Assembly: GCA_029262375.1 (NCBI GenBank) | Contig: JAJCZM010000007.1 | Coordinates: 224,559 to 288,558 of the forward strand | Origin: Deltaproteobacteria bacterium | Lineage (GTDB): Bacteria; Desulfobacterota; Binatia; UBA1149; SPBQ01 | Length of the DNA stretch: 64,000 nucleotides | Direction of reading: 5' to 3' | Shown here: in pieces, positions 1 through 8,142 of the stretch | How positions within the stretch are numbered: the stretch's first letter is position 1 | Layout: each line of letters begins with the position of its first letter | The notes under the pieces: model-generated | What the model saw: the letters and a program-made list of their open reading frames with translations, nothing else | What the model was told of the DNA's origin: nothing | The model's database searches: none | Position numbers and translations under genes: made by a program

Positions 1-41
1 ATATCCGATGCCCGGGACAACTTCGGTCACTATGGCGTGAC

Positions 42-1367
42 GTGGCGGAACTCGCGTCGCGTAGCGCGGGCAGTGTACTGTCAGACTGGCAGGCGCTCGA
101 GTTGGCCGCTGCCGAGGCGGCGGCATCAGACCGATACCATGGGAACACTGATGCCAACACTCATGCCAACGATCAAGCTGACGATCACGACAACGCACCT
201 CGGTGGTTCGACACGCGCGTACGTATTGCAGGCGACGACGACGATTCTCGACGCGAACAACGCGCGAGCAGCTGGGACGGCGAGCTAGAAGTTTTACGCG
301 CGCTGGTCGCTGGGAACGGGCACCCGGCACATCCCGGCGTGGCCGGTCTGTCCGAAGCCGATCCAGTCGATCACCTTGCAACGAATGAACTCAATGCCGA
401 TCAATTCACTGCCGACCAATTGGATGACGCCCTGCGTGATGTCCTCGCTTCGATGCGCAACATCGACTGGCAACTTGGGCGTCTGCTGGCGACTTTCTCT
501 CGGCTAAGACTGCACCGGCACATCGGCTATTCATCGCTTGCAGTCTACGTGCGCGATCGGCTCGGTCTGTCTTCGCGCAAAGCCAGTTCGCTTGTCCGGA
601 TCGAAGGCAATCCGGCCGAGGGCCGCGGCGAATTGGCTGCCGCATATCGCGCTGGACGCATCTCGTGGGTGCGCACCATCGCGCTCTTACCCGTGACGTC
701 GCGCTGGCACAGCGAAGCGTGGATCGAAAGGGCCGAGCAAGTAACAGTGCGCCGTCTTTTCGACGAAGTCCGATGGGCCCTCGACATGCGCGACCGAAGC
801 TGGATCTTCATGGAACTCGTCCCGCCGTCGCTCGGCGCAACCCTGGAACACAGCGACGCCGAAGCCGAGCGGCAAATGCGTGCGCACTACGACGCCGACA
901 CGGTCGAACGCATCAAGCAACGCCCCCACCTCGACACCACGTATCTACGTTTTAGCGGCCCCGCATCGGTCATCGAGTTCTTTCACGACGTTCTGCAATC
1001 CTACGCCGATCTCCATGCCCCGTGGGAGCCTGCGTGGAAGGCACTCGAACGCCTACTACGGCACGTAAAGGCCCAGTGGTCGGCGGTGCCGCGACACCCA
1101 AACCCCATCCACGAACGCGATGGTTGGAGATGTCGCGTTCCGGCGTGCAGCGCGCGACGCAATTTGCAGGAGCACCACGTACTCTTCCGCTCACGCGGCG
1201 GCGGCAACCAGCGCGGCAATCGTATTTCGATCTGCGCCTGGCACCACCTGCGCGGCATTCATGCAGGCCTGATGCGAGCGCACGGCGACGCCACGACCGG
1301 CATCCATTGGCAGTTGGGGAACAAGCTCCGGCTAACCGACGATTGTTACGCCGAGCGGCCCGGGTGA
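42..1367 (+). CDS. HNH endonuclease domain protein (DUF222-like N-terminus)
   Basis: A 441-residue protein read from a GTG start. The middle (about residues 130-300) is helical and resembles the DUF222-type region that commonly precedes HNH nucleases. The C-terminus (about 350-425) carries the HNH/treble-clef signature: a Cys pair around 'CRVPAC', then 'EHHVLF', a conserved Asn and 'CAWHH'. Proteins of this kind are predicted metal-dependent nucleases found in many copies in high-GC genomes; their physiological role is mostly unknown. The first 120 residues are low-complexity and rich in Asp, Asn and Ala, so the true start could lie further downstream. It is followed by tmRNA on the opposite strand and no partner gene is evident. 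The HNH domain call is firm, the biological role is not. Confidence 0.75.
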   Translation: MAELASRSAGSVLSDWQALELAAAEAAASDRYHGNTDANTHANDQADDHDNAPRWFDTRVRIAGDDDDSRREQRASSWDGELEVLRALVAGNGHPAHPGVAGLSEADPVDHLATNELNADQFTADQLDDALRDVLASMRNIDWQLGRLLATFSRLRLHRHIGYSSLAVYVRDRLGLSSRKASSLVRIEGNPAEGRGELAAAYRAGRISWVRTIALLPVTSRWHSEAWIERAEQVTVRRLFDEVRWALDMRDRSWIFMELVPPSLGATLEHSDAEAERQMRAHYDADTVERIKQRPHLDTTYLRFSGPASVIEFFHDVLQSYADLHAPWEPAWKALERLLRHVKAQWSAVPRHPNPIHERDGWRCRVPACSARRNLQEHHVLFRSRGGGNQRGNRISICAWHHLRGIHAGLMRAHGDATTGIHWQLGNKLRLTDDCYAERPG

Positions 1368-1480
1368 GCACTGGCCGCACGGCGTGCGAACTGTCGGCGC
1401 CGTTCCGCTTCACCGCGCGCTCAAGGCCGATGCCCGCAGAATCGCGCCGCTGCTTCTGCGGCTCATGCGATCAAAAAAAA

Positions 1481-1830
1481 TGGTGGAGGCGGGGGGAATC
1501 GAACCCCCGTCCGAAAGTACTCCACAAAAACGTCTACATGCTTATCGTGTGATTTGATCTAGCCCGTCGGACTCCCACACGCAGGATGCCTCGGGGCGAT
1601 CTACATAAAATCTCGAATAGGTTCTTAGTAGCGAACTCCCCTATCCTATCCCGCTAAGCGTCGCCCTTACGTGGAACGCGGGAGTTTCCACAAAGAACGT
1701 CACGGCATTAAGCCGCGAGTGCGTAGTCGTAATCTGCAGTTAGATTGCAGTCTAAATAGTTTAACGAGGGTATTTAGACCTCGGCATGCAGTCCTTGCTT
1801 CGCCACCTCCGTCGAGCCCAGATCGCCCCC
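1481..1830 (-). ncRNA. ssrA: Transfer-messenger RNA (tmRNA)
   Basis: The minus strand starts GGGGGCG and ends CGCCTCC-A-CCA. These pair as a 7-bp tRNA-like acceptor stem with one G-U, and a T-arm (GGGGG-TTCGATT-CCCCC) precedes the 3' strand. The CCA is encoded. The internal reading frame gives the proteolysis tag ADYDYALAA followed by TAA, with the tag codons at about 1708-1736. Length is 350 nt, normal for one-piece tmRNA. It rescues stalled ribosomes together with SmpB, whose gene is at 29334-29798. A run of eight T follows the CCA directly (1473-1480 on the plus strand) and may serve in termination. The 5' end is set by acceptor pairing, so it is the mature end after RNase P. Confidence 0.97.
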
Positions 1831-1878
1831 ACATGAGTAGCCACTGATTTAAGCGTACTCTGAGTCTCTAACCCTTTG

Positions 1879-1907
1879 AATATAGGTCCGGTTTGGCGCA
1901 CCGGCAA
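1879..1907 (-). promoter_or_regulatory. Putative sigma70-type promoter of ssrA
   Basis: On the minus strand, TTGCCG and TATATT are separated by exactly 17 nt. The -10 lies about 48 nt upstream of the mature tmRNA 5' end, which leaves a precursor leader of about 40 nt for RNase P to remove. This is sequence inference only. Confidence 0.6.
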
Positions 1908-1947
1908 GCGCAATCGTTCGAGAACCCCGGATATGACCGCCCAGACA

Positions 1948-1978
1948 TTGACATATTTATGTCACATCGGCGTATACT
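1948..1978 (+). promoter_or_regulatory. vapBC promoter with a perfect 16-bp palindrome over the -35
   Basis: TTGACA (1948-1953) and TATACT (1973-1978) form a promoter with a long 19-nt spacer. A perfect inverted repeat, TGACATA-TT-TATGTCA (1949-1964), overlaps the -35 element and is a natural operator for the VapB ribbon-helix-helix protein encoded just downstream. The -10 ends 6 nt before the vapB ATG, so transcription should start at or next to the start codon. No Shine-Dalgarno is visible. Confidence 0.65.
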
Positions 1979-1984
1979 CGATCC

Positions 1985-2245
1985 ATGCACCGTACCACCA
2001 TACGACTGGATGACGATCTCCTCGTGCAAGCCAAGGAGCTCGCCGCGAGAACAAATCGATCGTTGACGAAGGTCATCGAGGATTCGCTTCGGGAAGCGAT
2101 CGGTCGCGGCATCGACACCCCGCGACGACGGCGCACCAAATTCCCCACCTTCGGTGGAGACGCCATGTTGCCCGGGGTCGATCTGGATCGCAGCGAAACG
2201 CTTCGAGACCTAATGGACGCGGACGATGATTCTCATCGACGTTAA
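1985..2245 (+). CDS. vapB: VapB-type ribbon-helix-helix antitoxin
   Basis: An 86-residue protein. The N-terminal 45 residues ('TTIRLDDDLL', then helices with 'TNRSLTKVIEDSLREAI') match the ribbon-helix-helix fold of VapB antitoxins that dimerise on DNA. The C-terminal part is acidic and is expected to wrap and inhibit the toxin. It overlaps vapC by 20 nt, the usual translational coupling in vapBC pairs. The start is the first ATG after the -10 box, and the palindrome at 1949-1964 predicts autorepression. The type II antitoxin call rests on the fold and the adjacent PIN toxin. Confidence 0.85.
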   Translation: MHRTTIRLDDDLLVQAKELAARTNRSLTKVIEDSLREAIGRGIDTPRRRRTKFPTFGGDAMLPGVDLDRSETLRDLMDADDDSHRR

Positions 2246-2657
2246 CGTCCTCGTCTACGCGCACCGGACCGAGTCCGACCGCCATCGCGAGTACCGCGAT
2301 TGGCTCACCGATGTCATCGACGGTGAGCAAGCCTACGGCATGTGCGACTTGGTGCTCAGCGGTTTCCTGCGCGTGGCGACACACAAGAAAATCTTCCGAC
2401 CCGCCACGCCGTTGCGCCAAGCGCTATCGTTCGTCGATATCGTGCGCGATCAGCCGCACTGCGTTCGCGTCGAGCCGGGACCACGCCACTGGGCGCTGTT
2501 CACGAAACTGTGCAGGGGCACATCAGCACGCGGCAACCTCGTGCCCGATGCGTACTTCGCCGCCCTGGCTATCGAATCGGGCAGCGAGTGGATCACCACC
2601 GATCGTGACTACGCAAAGTTCCCAGGGCTACGCTGCCGCCATCCCCTCGATCACTAG
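2226..2657 (+). CDS. vapC: VapC-type PIN-domain ribonuclease toxin
   Basis: A 143-residue PIN-domain protein. It opens with 'MILIDVNVLVYA', giving the first catalytic Asp at residue 5. It has an acidic residue in the central region and the terminal acidic patch in 'WITTDRDYAKFPGL', matching the metal-binding carboxylates of PIN nucleases. VapC toxins cleave specific RNAs, often initiator tRNA or 23S rRNA; the target here cannot be read from sequence. It is translated from an ATG inside the end of vapB, and its inhibitor is the upstream VapB. The length is typical. It ends exactly where a convergent small gene ends. Confidence 0.85.
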   Translation: MILIDVNVLVYAHRTESDRHREYRDWLTDVIDGEQAYGMCDLVLSGFLRVATHKKIFRPATPLRQALSFVDIVRDQPHCVRVEPGPRHWALFTKLCRGTSARGNLVPDAYFAALAIESGSEWITTDRDYAKFPGLRCRHPLDH

Positions 2658-2957
2658 TCAGTACGCAACCCGCGCTTCGAGCCGCCCGCCCTCGCCCTGT
2701 GTCACGACCAAGCGCGACATGCAGGGCATGCAGTAAACTCGATCTCCGACGTGGAGTTCTCGCGTGGATCGAATCACTACCTTGCAGACCGGGCACAGCA
2801 CTTCGTTCGGCCCGAGCTCATCGCCCTGCCCTTTCCAGCGGCGGTAGAACTTACGGTACTTCTTCGGAACTTCGTTAAAGCCCGTGTCGTCGAGAACGAA
2901 ACGCCGCCGGCCGTCGCCGCGATAGTTCGGCGCCTCTTCCAACACGGTGTCTGTCAC
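2658..2957 (-). CDS. Small zinc-ribbon protein, unknown function
   Basis: A 99-residue soluble protein with two CxxC knuckles, 'CPVC' and 'CMPC', about 27 residues apart, which form a likely zinc ribbon. The N-terminal half is basic. Its ATG overlaps the stop of the upstream diiron gene as ATGA, so it is translationally coupled and is the last gene of the minus-strand cluster reaching up to 7751. It could be an accessory or redox-sensing factor for the diiron proteins, but nothing in the sequence proves that. I do not recognise a named family. Confidence 0.65.
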   Translation of the reverse strand: MTDTVLEEAPNYRGDGRRRFVLDDTGFNEVPKKYRKFYRRWKGQGDELGPNEVLCPVCKVVIRSTRELHVGDRVYCMPCMSRLVVTQGEGGRLEARVAY

Positions 2958-3724
2958 CCGAGAAGCCCCAACCGTTCGACCGATTCCAAATAGCCCTTTC
3001 CCAGCACACGCTCTTCCTCGGCATCGAGTTCGAGATGATGCGCAGTCTCTTTGAGCGTCGCGAGAACGAGCGCGTCCAGCTCGGGGCGAAAATCTCGCAG
3101 CCGCTGCTGCAATTTCGGAGATCGCGATAGACGTCGTCCGAGTTCGTTCTCACCGAAGCCCATGTGACGACGCTCGTCTTTGATCACGCCTTCGAGAACC
3201 TGCGACGTAATGGTATCGGCCTCGGCCGCATGCCGGCGGAAGACCACGAACTCGAGAGACTCCAAGACCACGTTCTGCGCAAATAGCGCCGACTCCCAGT
3301 CTTTCCCCGAGACGAGTTCGAGCAGGCGGTCCTTGAACACCAACAGACTCGGGCTCGCGCGTTTCGCAATCTCGGCGTCGGCATCGGTGACGCCCAATTC
3401 GGCGAGCCGGTGCAGGAAGACTTCGAGGTGGCGCCCCTCATCCGCCACCTGCGTTGCAAGAAAGATCTGCGAGTGGCGGTCAGGCGCGATTTGAATCATC
3501 CCACTCGCTGCTTCCAACGCAGCGGCCTCGCCGACACAGTAGTTGCAAAGCACCGAGATGAGGCGATCACGATCTTCATCGTCGATCGCCTCCTCTTCGG
3601 CGTCCGCGTCGTGACCCCAGGTCGAATCGCTCAGATAGCCTTCAATCGACTGGAACCAGAACTCGAAAGAATGCACCTCGGCGAGAAACTCGTCGGTGCG
3701 CAGTTCATGGACGTCATCGATCAT
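2954..3724 (-). CDS. Ferritin-like diiron protein (paralogue 1)
   Basis: A 256-residue helical protein with a complete ferritin-like diiron ligand set: E66, the pair E96-x-x-H99 ('DEGRH'), E155 and the pair E184-x-x-H187 ('DERRH'). The spacings (30, 56, 29) are close to those of R2-like and aldehyde-deformylating oxygenase-like proteins. Such proteins use O2 at the diiron centre for oxidation or desaturation; the substrate is unknown here. It lies 26 nt after its paralogue at 3751-4623 and is coupled to the zinc-ribbon gene by ATGA. The position in an operon with an acyltransferase and a flavin desaturase-like protein hints at lipid substrates, which is inference. Confidence 0.75.
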   Translation of the reverse strand: MIDDVHELRTDEFLAEVHSFEFWFQSIEGYLSDSTWGHDADAEEEAIDDEDRDRLISVLCNYCVGEAAALEAASGMIQIAPDRHSQIFLATQVADEGRHLEVFLHRLAELGVTDADAEIAKRASPSLLVFKDRLLELVSGKDWESALFAQNVVLESLEFVVFRRHAAEADTITSQVLEGVIKDERRHMGFGENELGRRLSRSPKLQQRLRDFRPELDALVLATLKETAHHLELDAEEERVLGKGYLESVERLGLLG

Positions 3725-3750
3725 CGCAAGTTCCGAAACGCCGTGCGCTC

Positions 3751-4623
3751 TTAAGGTGCGACCGGCGTTTGGTACTCGAGTCCGATGCGACCGAGCCTCG
3801 TCTTGAACTCGCCGAGCACGGTATCGGCCAGCAGATGTTCCATCTCGTCGGGGTCCATCACACCGAGATCCGCGCCTTGGAACTTCGCGTGACTGCGTTC
3901 CTCGCCGATCTTTTCCAGTTCATTGATCGCTTCGACGTCTTGGAACGCAGCCGCGAACGTAGCGAGCATGTGGTAGGACATCTCCTTCTGCATCTGCTCG
4001 ACTTCGGCCTTGCGCTCCGGATATTCCTTGATGAGTGAGCCGATGCGATTCTCACCGAAGCCTACATGTCGGCGCTCATCGGCGATCGTGCCCGAGAGAA
4101 CGTGACAGAACTTGGGATTCATCTCGGAATTCACGGCGTGCATCATCTCGAAGACACTGAAGGCCATCCCTTCGAGGACGATATTTTGCCCGACGACCCC
4201 TGCGACGAAGTCCTTCTTGTCGACCTTCTCGAGCAACACATCGGCAAATGCGACAAGGTGCGGATTCGCATGCGTGCTGAGAACGGATTCCAGATCGTCC
4301 TTCGCGACCCCCAAGTCATAGAGCCGCTGCGTAAAGACCTCGACGTGACGTGCTTCATCGAGCGTCTGCGTAGCGAGAAATCGCTTGCTAGCCTCATCGG
4401 GCGCCGCGTTGATCAGCCCTGACGAAGCCGCCAGCGCGCAGCGCTCGCCCAGTACGAGTTGCACCGTGGTACGAATCGCATCGTTGCGCAGTACCTCGTT
4501 GTCCATGAGCAGCCCAGGTTCGCCCTCTCCTACTGCGTGGCCGTAGGACGTATCTTCCAGGTAGCCTTGTGGGCAGGATTCGAGCCAATTTTGGATGGAA
4601 TATGCAGAAAGGAAATCAGCCAT
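3751..4623 (-). CDS. Ferritin-like diiron protein (paralogue 2)
   Basis: A 290-residue paralogue of the next gene, with the same ligand pattern: E60, E90-x-x-H93 ('LDEARH'), E151 and E183-x-x-H186 ('ADERRH'), followed by a shared 'GFGEN' stretch. The ATG has a GAGGGG Shine-Dalgarno 7 nt upstream. It is probably a diiron oxygenase or oxidase of the ferritin-like superfamily. The tandem pair could form a heteromer or act on successive substrates. A 154-nt gap separates it from the upstream flavoprotein gene, so an internal promoter is possible. The catalytic site is clear, the reaction is not. Confidence 0.77.
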   Translation of the reverse strand: MADFLSAYSIQNWLESCPQGYLEDTSYGHAVGEGEPGLLMDNEVLRNDAIRTTVQLVLGERCALAASSGLINAAPDEASKRFLATQTLDEARHVEVFTQRLYDLGVAKDDLESVLSTHANPHLVAFADVLLEKVDKKDFVAGVVGQNIVLEGMAFSVFEMMHAVNSEMNPKFCHVLSGTIADERRHVGFGENRIGSLIKEYPERKAEVEQMQKEMSYHMLATFAAAFQDVEAINELEKIGEERSHAKFQGADLGVMDPDEMEHLLADTVLGEFKTRLGRIGLEYQTPVAP

Positions 4624-4716
4624 CGTATACCCCTCGCACGCGGGGACGTGGCCCGCGGCCTTTGCCAGTTAGGTAGCAAACGGCATGCCGACGGCCAGGC
4701 AGACAGACATGGCAAC

Positions 4717-4736
4717 GTTTCGCGCGACTGCGAAAC
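4717..4736. repeat. Inverted repeat in the 154-nt intergenic gap
   Basis: GTTTCGC-gcgact-GCGAAAC is a perfect 7-bp inverted repeat with a 6-nt loop, between the flavoprotein gene and the diiron genes. There is no T-run on either side, so it could be an operator or an RNA hairpin that tunes expression inside the operon. Confidence 0.4.
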
Positions 4737-4777
4737 TTCGCCGTCACCGTTCCAAAAAATGAGAGAGAAACCGGCGG

Positions 4778-6277
4778 CTAGCTCGACTGCGCTTGAGCGT
4801 TCCCTTCCATGTCTTCGAAGATCAATTTCGCCGTATTCGCTCCCGACATCATCGTTCCTTCAAAGCCCGGCGCGGGAAATGTCCATGCGCCGGCCAGGTA
4901 CAAGCCGGGGACGCGCGTGCGCGGTTGGCAGCGCAATACGCTGTGGCTCTGTGGCGTAACGGCCCAACCGTAGATCGAGCCATCGGGATTGCGCGAGTAA
5001 CGCTCCATCGTATGCGGCGTTCCGACCTCGCAGACTTCGATGCGTTCGCGCACGTCGGGGATCGCCATTTCGAGGCGTCCCAACAGGTAGTCCTCGAGTT
5101 CCTGCTTGCGCGCCTGATAATCGCCGTCGTCGAGTTGCGACCAGAGTTTACCGTTCGCCATGATCGCCACGTGCAAGATCGATCGGCCGGGCGGCGCGTG
5201 CCCTGGATCCGCCAGATTGTGATTGCCAAGCATGAAGCCTTGGTGGCGGTAGTCGCCCTTCGCCATCGCGTCCCATTCGGCGTCGAGATCGTAGCCGGGA
5301 ATGCAGAACAGTCCGCGATCGGCCAGACCGAGTGCGCTCGCGTCGCCGCGAATGCCGACGTAGGCCTGGTGAATCGAACATGCGACCGGTAGTTCGGACA
5401 ATCCGCTGCGATCTTCGGCAGCAAGCGCTGGATCGTCGAGCAAGCGATCGAACGTTGCCGGTGCCGATGCGTTGCTCACGACAACGGGTGCATGAAACAA
5501 CCCGCGTCGCGCCGTTTCGATTCCGACCACGCGACCGTTTTGCGTCTCGATTTTCGTAACATCGGTTTTGAGCAACACGCGGCCGCCGTTCTCGGCGATG
5601 ATCGCGACGAACGCATCCGACAAGGCCTGTCCGCCGCCGCGTACGTAGTAACAACCACCGCGATGGTAGCTGTTCCACATCATCGCGAACGTGAACGCAC
5701 ACAGTCGCGAAGGTACCGCGCCTAGATAGCCCCAAAGCGTAGCGAACACGGCCAGAAACACATCGTCATCGACGAACTGTTTGACGAACTGCTCGAGCGT
5801 CATGCCCATGAGCGCCATCGTGCGCTCGCCGATCTCTTCTTCGTCATCGATGGCTTTCAGCGTAGCGAACAGATCGCCGATCCCGCGACGATGATCGGGG
5901 AATCGCACACGAAGCCTGACTTCATAGTCGTCGGCTGCGGCGGGAACCACCAGGTCGTGCTCAGGACCGTGCGTCCGGTACGCAACGTCGAATCGGTTCA
6001 GCTTGATACGATCGAGTACCCCGAGACTACTGAGCAGCTTGTAGCTACTGCGGCCCGGGTCGAGGTCGCCGGTCTGGTGCAGCGCGACATCCATGTCGTA
6101 GACGGTCTGGGTTCCACGAACCCGGCGCAAAAAATGATGCGCGTAGCCGCCTGCGTAAACGTGCTGCTCAACGACGAGCACACGCAGCCCCGCACGCGAC
6201 AGGCGCGCCGCCGCGCTCAGGCCGCCCAGGCCCGAGCCGACAACGATGACGTCCCAATTACGCTCGATGTTATGCAT
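4778..6277 (-). CDS. FAD-dependent phytoene desaturase/retinol saturase-like oxidoreductase
   Basis: A 499-residue protein with an N-terminal Rossmann FAD motif ('VVGSGLGGLSAAARLS', about residues 11-26, followed by an acidic residue in 'VVEQHVYAGG'). The C-terminal flavoprotein signature is 'GLYLAGAWTFPAPGFEGTM'. This layout is that of the CrtI/all-trans-retinol 13,14-reductase (retinol saturase-like) superfamily, which adds or removes hydrogens on polyene or isoprenoid chains. It starts 8 nt inside the end of the acyltransferase gene, so the two are translationally coupled. No other carotenoid genes (crtB, crtE) are present in the window, so the substrate is open. Confidence 0.82.
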   Translation of the reverse strand: MHNIERNWDVIVVGSGLGGLSAAARLSRAGLRVLVVEQHVYAGGYAHHFLRRVRGTQTVYDMDVALHQTGDLDPGRSSYKLLSSLGVLDRIKLNRFDVAYRTHGPEHDLVVPAAADDYEVRLRVRFPDHRRGIGDLFATLKAIDDEEEIGERTMALMGMTLEQFVKQFVDDDVFLAVFATLWGYLGAVPSRLCAFTFAMMWNSYHRGGCYYVRGGGQALSDAFVAIIAENGGRVLLKTDVTKIETQNGRVVGIETARRGLFHAPVVVSNASAPATFDRLLDDPALAAEDRSGLSELPVACSIHQAYVGIRGDASALGLADRGLFCIPGYDLDAEWDAMAKGDYRHQGFMLGNHNLADPGHAPPGRSILHVAIMANGKLWSQLDDGDYQARKQELEDYLLGRLEMAIPDVRERIEVCEVGTPHTMERYSRNPDGSIYGWAVTPQSHSVLRCQPRTRVPGLYLAGAWTFPAPGFEGTMMSGANTAKLIFEDMEGNAQAQSS

Positions 6278-7751
6278 TGCTCACGTCGGCGACGCTGACT
6301 TCGCGCGGGTATTCTCGCCCTGCGAGCGTGGCATTCACATCGGCCATGTCACACAGCGTTCGGAACTCTTCATCGATGAGCAGCACGAAGTCGTGCAGAT
6401 CGGGAACCGCGTCCCAGTCGGCATTGAAGCCCCAGCAAAGCTTTCCGTTGTAACCGAACAACGCGATGCCGAGCGCCTGATTCGTGAACAGCGGCACCAC
6501 CGGGTAGATCGAACGCATCGGCGCACCCATGAAGTAGATCTCGATCGGCGGCCCCGGCACGTTCGTAATGACGATGTTGTACGCGCGATTGCGCGTTGCG
6601 AGCTGGGCGAGATCGGCCAGCAAGCTCGAGAACGTGAGATCGATTGCGCCTTCGAGCGCCTCGCTGCCGGCAGCAAGCCGAGAGTTCTTCAACTGCGACA
6701 TCGTTGCAGTGACTTTGGCCAAACGCTTTTTGGGATCGCGCTCATGGATCGGTAGCTCGGCGAAGTAGTTCACTACGTGATTGCCGGGATTCATCACGTT
6801 CGTAACCTTCTGCGTGCTGACGGGAATCATCGCGCGGAACACGGTCTGCGACGAGATCACCTCGCCCCTTCCTTCTAGGAAGCGTCCGACCGCGCCGGCC
6901 GCCGTCGCCAACACCACATCGTTCAACGTGCCACCGAATTTCTTGCGCACCGCTTTGATCTTGGCGATGTCGAACTCCGTCCAGTCGAACTTCCGATAGG
7001 GACCGATGTCGGGGTTGAGCGGATTCGACGTTGTACTCACCATGCCTGCGCGAATCGCTTCGGTGATTCCCAACACCGACTCGCGCAGCGCCGACAGTGA
7101 GCGGATCGGCCGCATGACCAGTTCCGGAATCGAGCCGGCAATTCGTGCAGGCAACGACGCACGCCGCATCGTCTCGTCGAGCAGCAGTTCCGCGCCATAG
7201 GGCCGCGGTCGCGGGATCCACGTTTTCGCCGCGTGCTGCTCGGCGGCTTCGGGCTCTTGGCTCAGGATGGCTGCGAGTAGATCGATCCCCGAGATGCCAT
7301 CGACCATGCAGTGGTGCGCCTTGATGATCAGCGCGAAACGATCGTCGGCCAATCCTTCGACCACCCACATTTCCCACATCGGTTTCGCGCGATCGAGTTG
7401 CTGCGACATGATGCGGCCCGCAAGCCGCTTCAATTGGCGAAGCCCACCGGGCGCGGGCAACGCGGTGTGTCGCACGTGGTAGCGGATCTTGAAACGCCTG
7501 TCGTCCACCCATACCGGATGGTTGAGGAGGGGAATCGTCGCGAGGCGTTGTCTGAATCGCGGTGCCGCACCCAGCGAACCGGCGATGTACGTGCGGATGC
7601 GATCGATATCGAGTGCGCCCTCGGGCGTTCGCAGGTCCGGTCGGTCATCAAAAATCGCAACCGATCCGACATGCATGTGAACGTTCGGCCCTTCGAGATC
7701 CAAGAAGATCGTGTCGAGGCCGGAGAGCCGTTGATAGTGCGTGTACGACAT
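6270..7751 (-). CDS. Wax ester synthase/diacylglycerol acyltransferase (WS/DGAT)
   Basis: A 493-residue protein with the WS/DGAT catalytic motif HHxxxDG, here 'HHCMVDG' near residue 140, plus the family 'LSGLDTIFLDLE' N-terminus and a 'NVPGPP' motif near residue 400. These enzymes esterify acyl-CoA with fatty alcohols or diacylglycerol to make storage lipid. The chosen ATG at 7751 has AGGAG about 8 nt upstream; an in-frame TTG at 7775 has none. It is the first gene of the minus-strand cluster running to 2658 and is divergent from the respiratory cluster at 8143. The acceptor specificity is unknown. Confidence 0.9.
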   Translation of the reverse strand: MSYTHYQRLSGLDTIFLDLEGPNVHMHVGSVAIFDDRPDLRTPEGALDIDRIRTYIAGSLGAAPRFRQRLATIPLLNHPVWVDDRRFKIRYHVRHTALPAPGGLRQLKRLAGRIMSQQLDRAKPMWEMWVVEGLADDRFALIIKAHHCMVDGISGIDLLAAILSQEPEAAEQHAAKTWIPRPRPYGAELLLDETMRRASLPARIAGSIPELVMRPIRSLSALRESVLGITEAIRAGMVSTTSNPLNPDIGPYRKFDWTEFDIAKIKAVRKKFGGTLNDVVLATAAGAVGRFLEGRGEVISSQTVFRAMIPVSTQKVTNVMNPGNHVVNYFAELPIHERDPKKRLAKVTATMSQLKNSRLAAGSEALEGAIDLTFSSLLADLAQLATRNRAYNIVITNVPGPPIEIYFMGAPMRSIYPVVPLFTNQALGIALFGYNGKLCWGFNADWDAVPDLHDFVLLIDEEFRTLCDMADVNATLAGREYPREVSVADVSNA

Positions 7752-8142
7752 AGGGAAACTCCTATCCCTGTACAACGCAATCCATGTGCCAGCGCGGCGC
7801 CGTGGGAAAGAGCGGAACGACGCGCAGTTCGCGCGCCCGGATTCCAGAACACGGGAATCCCCGCACGACGATCACCAGACCTGGGAAAGTTTGATCAAAC
7901 GACGCCGGCGCTGCGGTAGCGCGCTAAATATTCCGATCCTTGGGTTTCGAGAGCTGGGGATTCCCACGATCAGGAATTCCCGGCGCACCACATCCGTGGT
8001 GAAAACGCGGCGCCGCCCCGTAATCTCCTGAAATATATAGTCTATTTCATGACTCCGAGAATCGCCGGCCTCTCACCCGCATGGCATATCCGTTGCAGAA
8101 CGACCCATAGCCCTTTCACCCGACGCTACGGCAGCGAGCACT
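7752..8142. promoter_or_regulatory. Divergent intergenic region with two inverted repeats
   Basis: These 391 nt separate the divergent lipid and respiratory clusters and carry no convincing gene. Two sites stand out. CACCAC-atcc-GTGGTG (7986-8001) is a perfect 6-bp inverted repeat. TGAAATA-tatagtc-TATTTCA (8029-8049) is a perfect 7-bp inverted repeat in an AT-rich patch about 95 nt before the respiratory cluster start. The second overlaps -10-like sequence and is the best candidate operator for the 12-kb operon. Confidence 0.5.
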
